A stretch of DNA of 64,000 nt, taken from contig NZ_BAVS01000002.1 in the NCBI RefSeq assembly GCF_000521485.1, positions 62,001 to 126,000 of the forward strand, written 5' to 3'. Source of the DNA: Gracilibacillus boraciitolerans JCM 21714. Its GTDB lineage: Bacteria; Bacillota; Bacilli; Bacillales; Amphibacillaceae. Made by a program: the position numbers and the translations under genes. Below are positions 50,566 through 61,554 of the stretch, one piece after another. Below the pieces are notes generated by a model that saw only the letters and a program-made list of their open reading frames with translations, made no database searches and had not been told where the DNA came from. Each line of letters starts with the position of its first letter. Positions within the stretch are counted from its first letter, which is position 1.

Positions 50566-51483
50566 ATGTTTAAACGTAAAAGTGCAGGATTCTTAAGAAC
50601 AAAGGAAGATATTGTTTTTGATACATGTAATATTTTTTTATGATTATATTATGTATATTTATGCTGTATCCTTTTTTAAATCAGTTAGCAATATCGTTAA
50701 ATGAAGCGACAGATTCGGTGAAAGGATCCATTTATTTATGGCCCAGAGAGTTTACTTGGGGGTAACTATGAGCATGTATTTGATAAAGCGGCGATTTATC
50801 AGGCTATTTTCATTTCTGTGTTACGGACAATAATTGGTGCGGGTGTAGGACTTTTTTGTACAGCAATGGTTGCATATGCAATTGCGCAACCCAATTTTAT
50901 GTTCAAACGATCGATAACGATTATCTTCATTATGACCATGTATTTTAATGGTGGATTAATTCCTACTTTTTTATTAATGAGAGACCTGCAGCTAATCGGT
51001 TCTTTTTGGGTATATATTTTGCCAACATTAATTAGTGCTTTTAATTTAATTATTATGAGGTCATTTATCGAGGGATTACCAACTAGTATCTTTGAATCTG
51101 CTCGAATCGACGGAGCAGGTGATTTTAGAATATTTTTCAAAATCGTTTTACCTTTATCATTGCCAGTATTAGCTACAGTAGCTTTGTTTGTAGCAGTATT
51201 TCAATGGAACCAATGGTTTGATGTGTTTTTATACAATTCAAGTCAAGAGCATTTAACGACACTACAATATGAATTGATGAAAATTTTGCAAAATTCAAGC
51301 ACTACTTCAAGTGGTGATATGGCTTCAGCTTTTGCCAACTCTGCAGATAGCGGGAGCAATATGGTCACACCGAAATCGATTCAAGCTACCATGACAATTG
51401 TAGCTAGTTTACCAATTATTATGGTTTATCCATTCTTACAACGCTATTTTGTAAAAGGGATGACACTTGGAGCGGTGAAATAG
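50566..51483 (+). CDS. Oligosaccharide ABC transporter permease 2 (LplC/YtcP type), frame broken twice
   Basis: A second membrane permease of the importer, repaired length about 306 residues. The N-terminus MFKRKSAGFLRTKEDIVFD is followed by a first helix that needs one T restored near 50640 (IFFMIILCIFMLYPFL). A further break at the five-G run 50758-50762 is repaired with four, giving REFTWGNYEHVFDKA. The rest is intact: YFNGGLIPTFLLMRDL near 130, EAA loop IFESARIDGAGDFRIFFKI near 190, and the family C-terminus RYFVKGMTLGAVK. Starts 13 bases after permease 1. Confidence 0.92.
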
Positions 51484-51499
51484 AAAAGGGAAATACAAT

Positions 51500-51738
51500 A
51501 TGATAGACAATACTAGTCTATATAAAAAGTACGAAAAAGACTTTAAAATAGGTGCAGCTATCAATTATAAAACAATGTATTCAGCTGAAAAGCTATACAT
51601 AAACATTTTAATAGTCTAACAGCTGAGAATGAAATGAAATTTGAGAACCTCCACCCTGCTGAGGAGAAATACATGTTTAAAATTAGTGATGAAATGGTAG
51701 ACTTTGCTGAGAAGCATGATAAAGCTATGCATGGATGA
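51500..51738 (+). pseudogene. GH10 xylanase, N-terminal fragment only
   Basis: The ATG at 51500 opens a GH10 intracellular xylanase start: LYKKYEKDFKIGAAINYKT, then (after restoring one base near 51595) HKHFNSLTAENEMKFENLH and MVDFAEKHDKAMHG. The next expected GH10 segment, GHTLVWHNQTP, is missing: the sequence switches at about 51728-51738 to a solute-binding protein in another frame, and a TGA stops the xylanase. About 79 of some 330 residues remain, without either catalytic Glu. This cannot be mended by single-base changes. It is either a real deletion fusion or a false join in assembly. Confidence 0.85.
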
Positions 51739-52378
51739 CACTTTAGGCAAAGATAATTATTCTATTAAAAAGATTGTCGTACCAGGTGGTCCTGCCGGTC
51801 AATTAATGGAAGGAAGTAAATTGGAAAATGGTATGATGTTTACGAAGGCTGCAGCGGAGGATCCAAATTTTGAAGCAATGTTACAATTTGTAGATTGGTT
51901 ATTGTACAGTGATGAAGGAACTGAATTTGCTAAATGGGGTGTTGAAGGCGAAACATTTACTAAAGAAGATGGTAACCGTCAACTCGCAGAAAATATTACC
52001 TTCCGTGGTATGAACCCAGATGGTGAAGAAGATCTTCAAATAGATCATGGTTTCTCTGGTGGTAACTGGTCTTATGGTGGAACTACAGATTTATTATATT
52101 CTATGTTCAGTGAAGAAGAAATTGAATTTCAAAATGCAATGCACGAAACAAAAGAATTAATTCTTCCTGATCCACCAATTCGCTATGATGCTACACAGTT
52201 AGAGCAGTCTACATTATTGAGTACACCTATTAAAGATACAGTTGAATCAAACACATTAAAATTCATTATTGGCGATAGGAGTATGAATGAATGGGACACA
52301 TATGTTCAAGAATTAGAAGCGCAGAACGTCCAAGGCTACTTAGATCTTGCTAATGAAGTTTATCAAAATACTAAATGA
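51731..52378 (+). pseudogene. Extracellular sugar-binding protein, C-terminal fragment
   Basis: From about 51731 the frame reads MDDTLGKDNYSIKKIVVPGG and continues for about 215 residues through DWLLYSDEGTEFAKWGVEGE and NITFRGMNPDG to LDLANEVYQNTK. This is the C-terminal half of a second family-1/LplA-type binding protein, different in sequence from the one at 47713. Signal peptide, lipobox and N-terminal lobe are absent, and no start codon has a ribosome binding site (an in-frame TTG at 51704 lies in the xylanase remnant). It is joined directly to the GH10 fragment. A terminator follows, as expected at a gene's true end. Confidence 0.85.
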
Positions 52379-52388
52379 TATAGGAAGT

Positions 52389-52431
52389 AAATATAACACG
52401 GGGAAATAACTTTCTCCGTGTTATATTTCTT
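52389..52431 (+). terminator. Terminator after the binding-protein fragment
   Basis: AAATATAACACGG pairs with CCGTGTTATATTT, then CTTAC. The stem is 13 bp with a loop of about 14 bases. Confidence 0.75.
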
Positions 52432-52607
52432 ACAAGTGAAAAAAATTAAACATTAATAATCATGGTTTTAAAGTCATGATGAGTTATTAATTGACAATTG
52501 TTTTGTGTGCATAGGAACGAAATCTCAGAAAATCTATAGACAAGAAAGTACTACTATCTTTAAAGTAGTCAGAAATTATTATATGGAAGACAAAGGTGGA
52601 AATTGTA

Positions 52608-53393
52608 ATGGTCACAGTACAGCAATTAATGGAGAGATTAAAAGAAGGTATTTCACCTTTGGAAGAAACTGTAGATACAGCAAAAATTTGGCGACCCTTC
52701 TCAGGAAGTTGAAAAAGTGGCTGTCACTTTTATGCCAACCTATCATGTCGTAAAAAAAGCGATAGACATAGGAGCTAATCTGCTAATTTGTCATGAAGGT
52801 GCCTTCTATAGTCATCATGATAGTGAAATCAAATCATCTGCAATATTTAAGGAAAAAGAAAAGCTTATTAAAGATTCGGGTATCGTTATCTGTAGATACA
52901 TGATTATATTCACCGTTATCAGCCTGATGGCATTATGCAAGGAATGATAAGTGCATTAGGTTGGTCATCTTTTGTAAAAGAAAATTTTTCATCTTACTCC
53001 ATTTTCGAAATACCTGAGCAAACTTTACTACAAGTTGTTCAGAGTATAAAACGACAATTACATCTAAAAAGTATACGTTATGTTGGAAATTTATCTACAA
53101 ATATTTCTAAAGTTGGAATTTGTGTAGGTTATAGAGGTAGTGGAACCATAACTATACCAATATTCACGGAAGAAGATGCAGATCTCGTTATTTATGGAGA
53201 AGGACCAGAATGGGAAACACCTGAATTTATCAGAGATGCTATGGCAATGAAACGAAACAAAGCAGCCATTATACTTGGACATTTAGAAAGTGAAGAACCA
53301 GGGATGGCATATCTATCTGATTATATTTCAAAGATATATCCTTGTTTACCTGTCGAATTTCTACCTACTGAAAATTGTATAAAAACCCTTTAG
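52608..53393 (+). CDS. Nif3-like dinuclear metal-centre protein (DUF34), frame broken twice
   Basis: About 262 residues after repair. Nif3-family proteins bind two metals. This family's activity is poorly known; GTP cyclohydrolase-like and nucleotide-metabolism roles have been suggested. Motifs: NLLICHEGAFYSHHD near 60 (His/Glu ligands), PDGIMQGMISALGWSSF near 105, and DLVIYGEGPEWETPE near 195 with HLESEEPG near the end. Breaks: one extra A in 52682-52686 (true reading KFGDPSQEVEKVAV) and one missing C near 52898 (true reading RYHDYIHRYQ). The ATG at 52608 follows AAAGGTGGA. Its place among glycosidase genes is unusual. Confidence 0.8.
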
Positions 53394-53473
53394 TTTATAA
53401 GAAAAGCATAGCAATCATGACAAAAATCATAGTAAAATGAACATATATAATAGAAGAAGGGGGGGTTTTTTAA

Positions 53474-54174
53474 ATGAACGATAATCAGATGGGATTTTTT
53501 CGTTTTTCTAATTATGTTTATTGGTTGATTATTTTAAATATTTTATTTGTTGTTGCCAACAGTATATTATTTGCAGCGTTGATTACACTTATACCTACTA
53601 TCTCTAATGCGATTCTATATTATATAGCATTTATACCAACAGGCCCCGCACTTGCTGCATTATTTCATAGTTTAAGACTAGCTAAAGAAAAAGATTTATC
53701 TCCGGTGCAAGTATTTTGGGGGGCATATAAGGAAAACTATAAGGATGTTTTAAAAGTCTGGCTTCCAATTATTACGGTGTTTTTCATTTTGCTTGTAGAT
53801 ATACAATATTTTAATCAGTCACCAACATTATTAAATCAAATATTAAACGGGATATTCCTAGTGGCAATATTTATGCTTGTGATATTTTCTATATATGCCT
53901 TAGTAATCACAACACATTATAAATTCAGATTGCGAGATATTTATCGTCTGTCCGGTTTTTACTTGTTAACATGGATTAAAAGAACAACTGGCAATATAGC
54001 AATTCTCTTTTTAACGGTAGTTTGATGTTTTTTACGTCTGATTTTATTATTATCTTTGTTAGTAGCCTAGTAGCATGGTTTTTAATGCTTAATACCAAAC
54101 CAATCATACAGGACGTAAAAATAAAATTTGTAAAAACGGAAGAAAATCATACTACAGAAACTGTAAAAGAATAA
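53474..54174 (+). CDS. Second YesL-like DUF624 membrane protein, frame broken
   Basis: About 233 residues with five or six membrane helices (YWLIILNILFVVANSILFA, then AILYYIAFIPTGPALAALFH and others). The pattern FIPTGPALAALFHSLRLAKE and the VFWGAYKENYKDVLKVW loop identify DUF624. One T is missing near 54023; repair gives LTVVLMFFTSDFIIIF, a final helix and a charged tail ending TTETVKE at 54174. A G7 ribosome binding tract (53459-53465) precedes the ATG. Followed 26 bases later by the GH2 gene, so it leads the galactosidase operon. Function unknown. Confidence 0.8.
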
Positions 54175-54200
54175 TTTGAAGAGAAAGTGATGGTGAAAGA

Positions 54201-57200
54201 ATGCTAAATCAAACAACACTTTTTAACAATAGCTGGTTATTCGCTAAAAGTGACTTAAATGAATCAACAAGCAGCAGTCTGAAATTCTCTCCAGTAGAAA
54301 TTCCCCCCCATGACTGGTTAATATATGATACGAATAATTTACGTGAAGACAGTATCGGATGGTATAAAAAAGTATATGAATATAATCCATCATTAGAAAA
54401 GGATATACTACTAACTTTTGAAGGGGTTTACATGGATTCTGTTTTATATGTAAATGATCAAAAGGTCGGCGAATGGAAATATGGGTATTCGAAATTCGAG
54501 TATAATATTACCGATTTTCTTATTAAAGGAACAAATCAACTTTTAATGAAAGTTACATATCAAAGTCCAAACAGCAGATGGTATACAGGTGCAGGAATTT
54601 ATCGAGATGTATGGTTGAAAGAAAGAAGCGAAAATTATATTGAGACAGATGGAATATATGTTTCTACGTTTAAAGAAAATGAAAAGTGGAGAGTAGAGAT
54701 AGATACAAGTTTATCTGTTGCTGAGTCTTTAATGTTAAGACATACTCTGCGAAAAGATGGAATAGTTGTTACCCAGACGGTGAGTGATTTGAAAGCGAAA
54801 CAGATGATCGACCAAGCAGTTTTGGCGATTGATTATCCTGAACTATGGGATATTAATAAACCAAATTTATATGAACTAACTACAACTTTAGAAACAAAAT
54901 CAAATAGCCAAATAATAGAGTCTCAAACCCAAAATATAGGTTTTAAACACGTAGTATTTGATACTGATAGAGGTTTCTTTTTAAATGGGCAACATATGAA
55001 AATATATGGAGTCAATGAACATCATGATTTGGGTGCATTAGGAGCAGCAATAAATATCCATGCCTTAAGACGTAGGATGCAAATATTAAAGGAAATGGGT
55101 GTAAATGCTATCCGTACCGCTCATAATATGCCAGCTAAAGAAATGATGATGCTTGCTGACGAAATGGGCTTTCTAATTGTAACAGAAGCATTTGATATGT
55201 GGGAAAGATCCAAAACTCGCTATGATTATGCGCGTTTCTTTAAAGAATGGCACAAAAAAGATATAGCATCATGGGTGAAACGTGATCGCAATCATGTAAG
55301 TCTTATTATGTGGAGTATTGGTAATGAGATCTATGATACACATGCAGATGAAAGAGGACAGCAATTAACACAGTTACTAATGGATGCAGTTTATCAATTC
55401 GACCCAAGAAAAATGCGGTTGTTACGATTGGATCCAATTATATGCCTTGGAAAAATGCTCAGGAATGTGCTGATATTATCAAGTTAGCTGGATATAATTA
55501 TGGTGAGAAGTATTATGAAGAGCATCACAAAGAACATCCAGATTGGGTGATTTATGGTAGTGAAACCGTAGCGGTTGTTCAAAGCCGTGGTGTTTACCAT
55601 TTCCCCCCCTATGATAAACCGATTTTAGCAGATGATGATCAGCATTGTTCCTCATTAGGAAATAGTGCGACAAGCTGGGGGTGCAAAATCAATCGAAGCA
55701 GCTTTGATTAAAGAAAGAAATACTATCTTTTCTTTAGGCCAATTTATCTGGAGTGGATTTGATTATATAGGAGAACCTACACCCTATCATACAAAAAACG
55801 CTTATTTTGGTTCTATTGACACAGCGACCTTTAAGAAAGACTCCTATTTCTTATATCAATCTGCATGGACGGATTACAAGAAAGCGCCAATGATTCATAT
55901 TTTCCCATATTGATTTTAATGAAGGGCAAATAATTGATGTAAGGGTAGCTACAAATGCACCTAGAGTCGAGTTATTACTTAATGGTCAATCTTTAGGCAT
56001 TCAGGAAATTAACCATACACATGGTGATAAAATCTCTGGTTGGTGGAAAGTTCCCTATCAGAAAGGAATCCTGGAAGCCTATGCTTATGATGAAGAAGGA
56101 AACGTTATCGCTCAAGATCAAAAACGATCTTTTGGTGATCCATCAGAAATCATACTTACAACTTCTAATACAACACTACAAGCAGACGGAGTAGATCTTG
56201 CTTTTATTGAAATAGGTATGATTAATCAAAAAGGTAATCCTGTCGAAAACGCAAATAACCGTGTGACCGTCAAAGTTGATGGCGCAGGACGTTTGATTGG
56301 ATTAGATAATGGGGGGGATCAAACCGATTATGATCAGTACAAAGGAATAAGTAGACGATTATTTAATGGTAAATTAATGGCGATCGTTGCAACCACTTTT
56401 GAAGCAGGTCTTATTCACGTTAAGGTGACTTCGCCAACATTACCAGAAGCATCTCTAGAGTTAACAGCTTGCAGTCCTGAGGAGAAGCTGCCAAATAAAA
56501 ACCCAATTACTTCTAATCAGCCATCAGCTATATTAACCGGTCAGCAAAACGAAATTCCTGTTCGTAAAATAGAAATAAGCTCAGATAATGGCCAATTTCT
56601 AAATGACAAACAGCCTACAGCTAATGTCATTGCCACCCTTTCTCCTACGAACACAGATTACCAGGAGGTAGAGTGGAGTGTTGTAAATGATGTAGGAATT
56701 GATTCCAATATAGCTTCGATCCAACCAAACGGACAGCAAGCAATGGTTACAGCATTTGGTGACGGGGGGGATTTCCGTGTCAGGTGTACAAGTAGAAATG
56801 GTAAAAATACTATTAATTTAATCTCTGAACTGGAATTTAAAGCAAAAGGATTGGGAACTGCTTATAAAGATCCCTATTCCTTTATCTCTGCAGGTTTGTA
56901 CGATGAACATGAAGGCGAATTAACAAATGGTAACGAACGAGGTGTCGCTACAAGTAGAGATGGTGAATCACAAGTAGGCTTTCGAGATATTGATTTTGGT
57001 AAAGAAGGATCTGATAAAGTCACGATCTCAATTTTTGCTTTATCAAGTGAACCATACGAGCTTCAAATCTGGGAAGGTATGCCGGGGGGGGAATCATCTA
57101 GTACCTTGTTAGCAGATGCCATTTATCAGAAGGAATCAAAATGGAATGTCTATCAGGAAGAAATATTTAGCTTATCGAAGAAATTAAAAGGTGTTACCTC

Positions 57201-57627
57201 GTTATCATTTGTAACTAATAAGAAGATGCATATCAAAGGATTTTGTTTCGAAAAGCAAAATAGAGCTTTTGAGCAAAACTACGCGGTGGATGCAGACAAA
57301 ATATATGGTGATCATTTTACCAAATTAGCAGACCGTGTCGAGCAAATTGGTAATAATGTTTCCTTTGATTTTGAAGGTTTAGATTTTGGTGAAAAAGGAG
57401 CCACACAAATCGTGCTCTATGGACATTCACCAATCGATAAAAATTCCATCCATATTCGCTGTTTTGATGGGGAAGAAGAAACAGCGAATATTCTAGAATT
57501 CAATCACACAGAGCAATATCAGAAAAAAATCTTTCCGATAACTAAAGTGACAGGCATCCAAAATATTTCGATCATTTTCTTGCCTGGATCGAATTTTAAT
57601 TTAAGCTGGTTTCAATTTAAAGAGTGA
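54201..57627 (+). CDS. GH2 beta-galactosidase-like glycoside hydrolase, frame broken three times
   Basis: Large retaining exo-beta-glycosidase, repaired length about 1140 residues. Sugar-binding domain with WYTGAGIYRDVWL near 130, TIM barrel with acid/base Glu in IMWSIGNEIYD near 375 and nucleophile Glu in YGSETVAVVQSRG near 455, then Ig-like and C-terminal carbohydrate-binding-like domains. Breaks: a missing A near 55411 (true reading PRKNAVVTIGSNYMPW), the five-G run 55677-55681 (four gives SWGAKSIEAAL), and two missing G near 55911 (true reading FPYWDFNEGQ). In-frame 7- or 8-runs near 54303, 55603, 56311, 56764 and 57084 add single residues. No signal peptide, so intracellular. Likely substrate is a beta-galactoside. 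Confidence 0.9.
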
Positions 57628-57701
57628 AAGGTAATTTTTTTGTTTATTTGTATTTAGTAACAATGAAAGTAATTCAAGAGATAAATTATATTTGTTATAA
57701 T

Positions 57702-57715
57702 TGAAAACGATACCA
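57702..57715 (+). promoter_or_regulatory. cre-like site upstream of the GH42 gene
   Basis: TGAAAACGATACCA matches the cre consensus except at position 12. It lies 80 bases before the start in the 168-base gap after the GH2 gene. Confidence 0.5.
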
Positions 57716-57795
57716 TTTTTGCTAAACTAACGTAAAAGACAACGAAAAAACAATTCGTTTAAAATAATTATTCAAAAGGTAGAGGAGGAAGCAAC

Positions 57796-59826
57796 ATGAT
57801 TAATGAAAATTTACCGAAGATTTGGTATGGCGGAGACTATAATCCAGAGCAATGGGATCACGAAACAGTATCAGAGGATTTGCGTATGTTTAAATTGGCT
57901 GGAATAGATGTGGCCACCGTTAATGTGTTCTCATGGGCGTTGAATCAAACGGATGAAAACACCTACGATTTTACCTGGTTAGATGAAACAATCGAGCGAT
58001 TATATAAAAATGGTGTTTATATTTGTTTAGCGACAAGTACAGCAGCACACCCAGCATGGATGGCAAAGAAATATCCTGATGTACGCAGAGTGGATTTTGA
58101 AGGAAAGAAAAGACAGTTTGGTGGACGTCATAACTCCTGTCCCAATAGTCCAACCTATCGTAAGTATGCGGAGAGAATAGCTGAGAAACTGGCAGAACGT
58201 TATAAGGATCATCCAGCAGTATTGATATGGCATGTATCAAATGAGTATGGTGGTTATTGTTATTGTGACAATTGTCAAAAGTCTTTTCGTGTTTGGCTAA
58301 AAGACAGATATGGAACACTGGAAGCGGTGAATGAAGCTTGGAATACTCGTTTTTGGGGACATACTTTTTATGAGTGGGATGAAATAGTTGCTCCCAATGG
58401 TTTAAGTGAAGAATGGCAAGGTGGACGCAACACAAATTTTCAAGGAATATCATTAGATTATCGCCGTTTTCAGTCTGATAGTTTATTAGATGTCTTTAAA
58501 TTAGAACGAGATGTACTGAAGAAGCATACACCTAACATTCCGGTTACAACCAATTTAATGGGTCTCTATCCTGAGCTTGATTACTTTAAATGGGGGGAAA
58601 GAGATGGATGTTGTTTCATGGGATAACTATCCTTCCATTGATACTCCAGTTAGTATGACGGCAATGACACATGACTTGATGCGTGGTTTACGAAGTGGTC
58701 AGCCATTTATGTTGATGGAACAAACCCCTTCCCAGCAAAATTGGCAGCCATATAATGCATTAAAACGCCCTGGTGTAATGAAATTATGGAGTTATCAAGC
58801 CGTGGCACATGGAGCTGACACAGTCATGTTTTTCCAACTAAGACGCTCAAGAGGCGCAACAGAGAAATACCATGGTGCGGTGATCGAACACGTTGGCCAT
58901 GAACATACGCGAGTATTTAAAGAATCAGCTGAATTAGGCCAGGAGCTAATCAAACTAGAAGATAAACTTATTGATAGTCGTGTCCAGGCAAAAGTAGCCA
59001 TCGTTTTTGATTGGGAGAATCGTTGGGCCATACAGCTATCAAGTGGACCATCTGTTGCGTTAGATTATGTGAAAGAAGTGCATAAGTATTATGATGCCTT
59101 TTATCAAAACAATATTGCGGTAGACATGATCAGTGTCGAAGAAGATCTCGGTCAATATGACATCGTAATTGCACCTGTTTTGTATATGGTGAAAGAAGGA
59201 CATGCAGATCGCTTAAAACAATTTGTGAAAAATGGCGGTACTTTTGTCACCACTTTCTTTAGCGGAATTGTCAATGAAAATGATCTGGTAACGTTGGGTG
59301 GATATCCAGGCGAATTACGAGACTTAGTAGGTATATGGGCAGAAGAAATTGATGCATTAGAGCCGTCACATTACAATGAAATTGTTTTCGAACGATCATT
59401 CGGTAAATTAAGCGACACCTATAAATGTAATATTCTTTTTGATTTAATTCATGCCGAAACGGCAGAAGTACTTGCCACATATGGAGCTGACTTCTATCAG
59501 GGTATGCCTGTACTGACTAGAAATAAGTATGGGGGGGAAGGGGGGAAGCTTATTATGTTGCTTCAAGTCCAGATCAGGCCTTTGTGCAGGATTTTGTAGA
59601 TACCATTAGTGAAATAAAAAATCTTCATGGGGAATTAACATCCGCTAAAGGCGTGGAAGTTATTGCTAGAGAAAAACACGGAGAAAAAATACTTTTTGTT
59701 ATGAATCATAATGCAGAAACAGCAACCTTTGATACTGGAGATTTGACGCTGGAAGATCAATTGACAGGTGAAACATATAATGGTTCGGTTGTAATACAAG
59801 CGAGAGGTGTATTGATACTAAAATAA
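57796..59826 (+). CDS. GH42 beta-galactosidase, frame broken twice
   Basis: Retaining intracellular beta-galactosidase, repaired length about 675 residues. N-terminus KIWYGGDYNPEQW is typical. Acid/base Glu in HVSNEYGGYCYCDNC near 150, with the Cys cluster of the GH42 zinc site (CYCDNC plus the Cys in HNSCPNSP). Nucleophile Glu in FMLMEQTPSQQNW near 310. Breaks: the six-G run 58592-58597, where five gives KWGKEMDVVSWDNYP, and the pair of runs 59531-59537 and 59540-59545, where four and four give KYGEGEAYYVASSP. The ATG follows GAGGAGG. Next to GH2 and GH31 it suggests galactosylated side-chain removal. Confidence 0.94.
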
Positions 59827-59860
59827 TAAAAGGTTTTTCTTTGCGGAGAGGAGTTTACAC

Positions 59861-61554
59861 ATGATACGAACGTTTGATCAGCATACGATTCGCCAAATAA
59901 AGGAATTATCTGGTTTATGGGAATTCCAGCCGATCAAAAAAGTACAGCCATTACCTGAAGAATATAACTATCAACTACCCGTACCCAGTTGTTGGGAGAT
60001 GCATCCAGACTTTTTGACATACAGAGGATTAGCTGCCTTTCGAAAAAAAGTAAATATCGACCAAGCAGGTACGATTCAGTTGGAATTCAAAGGTGTCAGT
60101 CATACCGCTATCGTGTACTTTGATGGAGTAGAAAAAACGACACATTATAATGCATATACTCCATTTAAAGTAGTGATTCCTAATGTTAGTAAAGGAGAAC
60201 ATGAGGTTGTTGTAGTAGTGGATAATCGTTTCATAGAAAACTCATCCTTGCATATTCCTAATGATTATTACACATATGGTGGCATTATTCGACCTGTTGT
60301 ACTTGAAGAAGTGTCAGAGGTTTTTATTAATCGAATCGAATGTATTCCAATTAAAGAACAGGATCAATGGTTCTTAGATGTGAGCGTTTGGATTCAAAAT
60401 ATTTCTGCCTATCAAAGGAAAGTGCTAGTAAAAGGCTCAGTAGCTAGTCGAACCTTTGACATGGATTCTGTGCAAGTGGATCCAACTCGCGAAGTTATAT
60501 TGAAAAGCAGAATTTTTATTGAAAATGTAGTGGAATGGACTCCCAGTCAGCCAACACTCTATCATGTGACAATACAATTAGTTGAAGCAGATAATGATGA
60601 TATGATCGATGATCAAGTGGAACGAGTTGGTTTTCGTACAATCACAACAGAAAATGAAGCCATTCAACTTAATGGGGGGGAGAAAGTCCTTATTAAAGGA
60701 TTTAATCGACATGAAGATCACCCGACAGTTGGAGCGTCGATACCCTTTTCATTAATAGTGAAGGATTTAGAATTAATAAGGGATATGGGTGGCAATGCTA
60801 TCCGTACCAGCCATTATCCTAATGATGAGTTATTTCTTGATTTGTGTGATGAAATGGGATTTCTTGTATGGGAAGAGAATCATGCACGTGGTTTAAGTTT
60901 AGAGCGTATGCAGCATCCTTTATTTCGTGAACAGTGTGAACAGGTTAATAAAGAAATGGTGGAAAACCATATCAATCACCCAAGTATTATTATGTGGGGA
61001 ATATTGAATGAGTGTGCAAGTAATACCGAAGAGGGTAGAGAAATGTATAAAGAACAATTAGAGCAAATCCGAGCGATGGATCAGAGCCGTCCTTTAACAT
61101 TTGCCAGTCATCAACGTGATAAAGAATTATGTTTTGACTTAGTAGATATTGTTTCATTTAATTTGTATCCCGGATGGTATACCGACGAGAATCCAAGTGA
61201 ATTGGCAGATCAAGCAAGAAGATGGCAGATCAGCTAGGTGGCAAAGGGAAACCAATGATAATGAGTGAGTTTGGGGCGGACGGCTTATATGGCTACAGAT
61301 CTCCCAATCAGGTAAAAGGTACGGAAGAAAGACAAGCTGAGATAATCGAAGAGAATTTAAAAGCATATGAGAGCAAGGAATATTTATCAGGCATGTTTAT
61401 TTGGCAATTTTCAGACTGCCGTGTTACAGAAGAAAAATGGTTTAAAACACGTTCCGGAACGCTAAATAATAAAGGAATTGTCGATATGTACCGCCGTCCA
61501 AAATTGGCATATAACGTAGTGAAAAAGAGATGGAAGAGGAGCGAGAACGAATGA
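59861..61554 (+). CDS. GH2 beta-glucuronidase-like enzyme, frame broken
   Basis: Retaining GH2 exo-enzyme, repaired length about 565 residues, the compact size of UidA-type beta-glucuronidases. FNRHEDHPTVGASIPFSLI near 285 and GGNAIRTSHYPNDELFLDLC near 310 are GH2 hallmarks. Acid/base Glu in MWGILNECAS near 385, nucleophile Glu in IMSEFGADGL near 470. One A is missing near 61221; repair gives ARRMADQLGGKGKP. A G7 run near 60674-60680 gives LNGGEKV where four would give LNGEKV. The stop overlaps the GH31 start (ATGA). Beta-galacturonidase or beta-glucosidase activity cannot be excluded. Confidence 0.88.

Noticed and set aside
53727-53732. Six-G run in the second YesL gene as a break point
   Set aside because: The reading VFWGAYK across it is the expected DUF624 sequence; six is natural here.
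57971-58453. 160-codon leftward frame inside the GH42 gene
   Set aside because: The composition (His/Leu-rich) mirrors the GH42 codons on the other strand, and GH42 motifs run through the whole interval.
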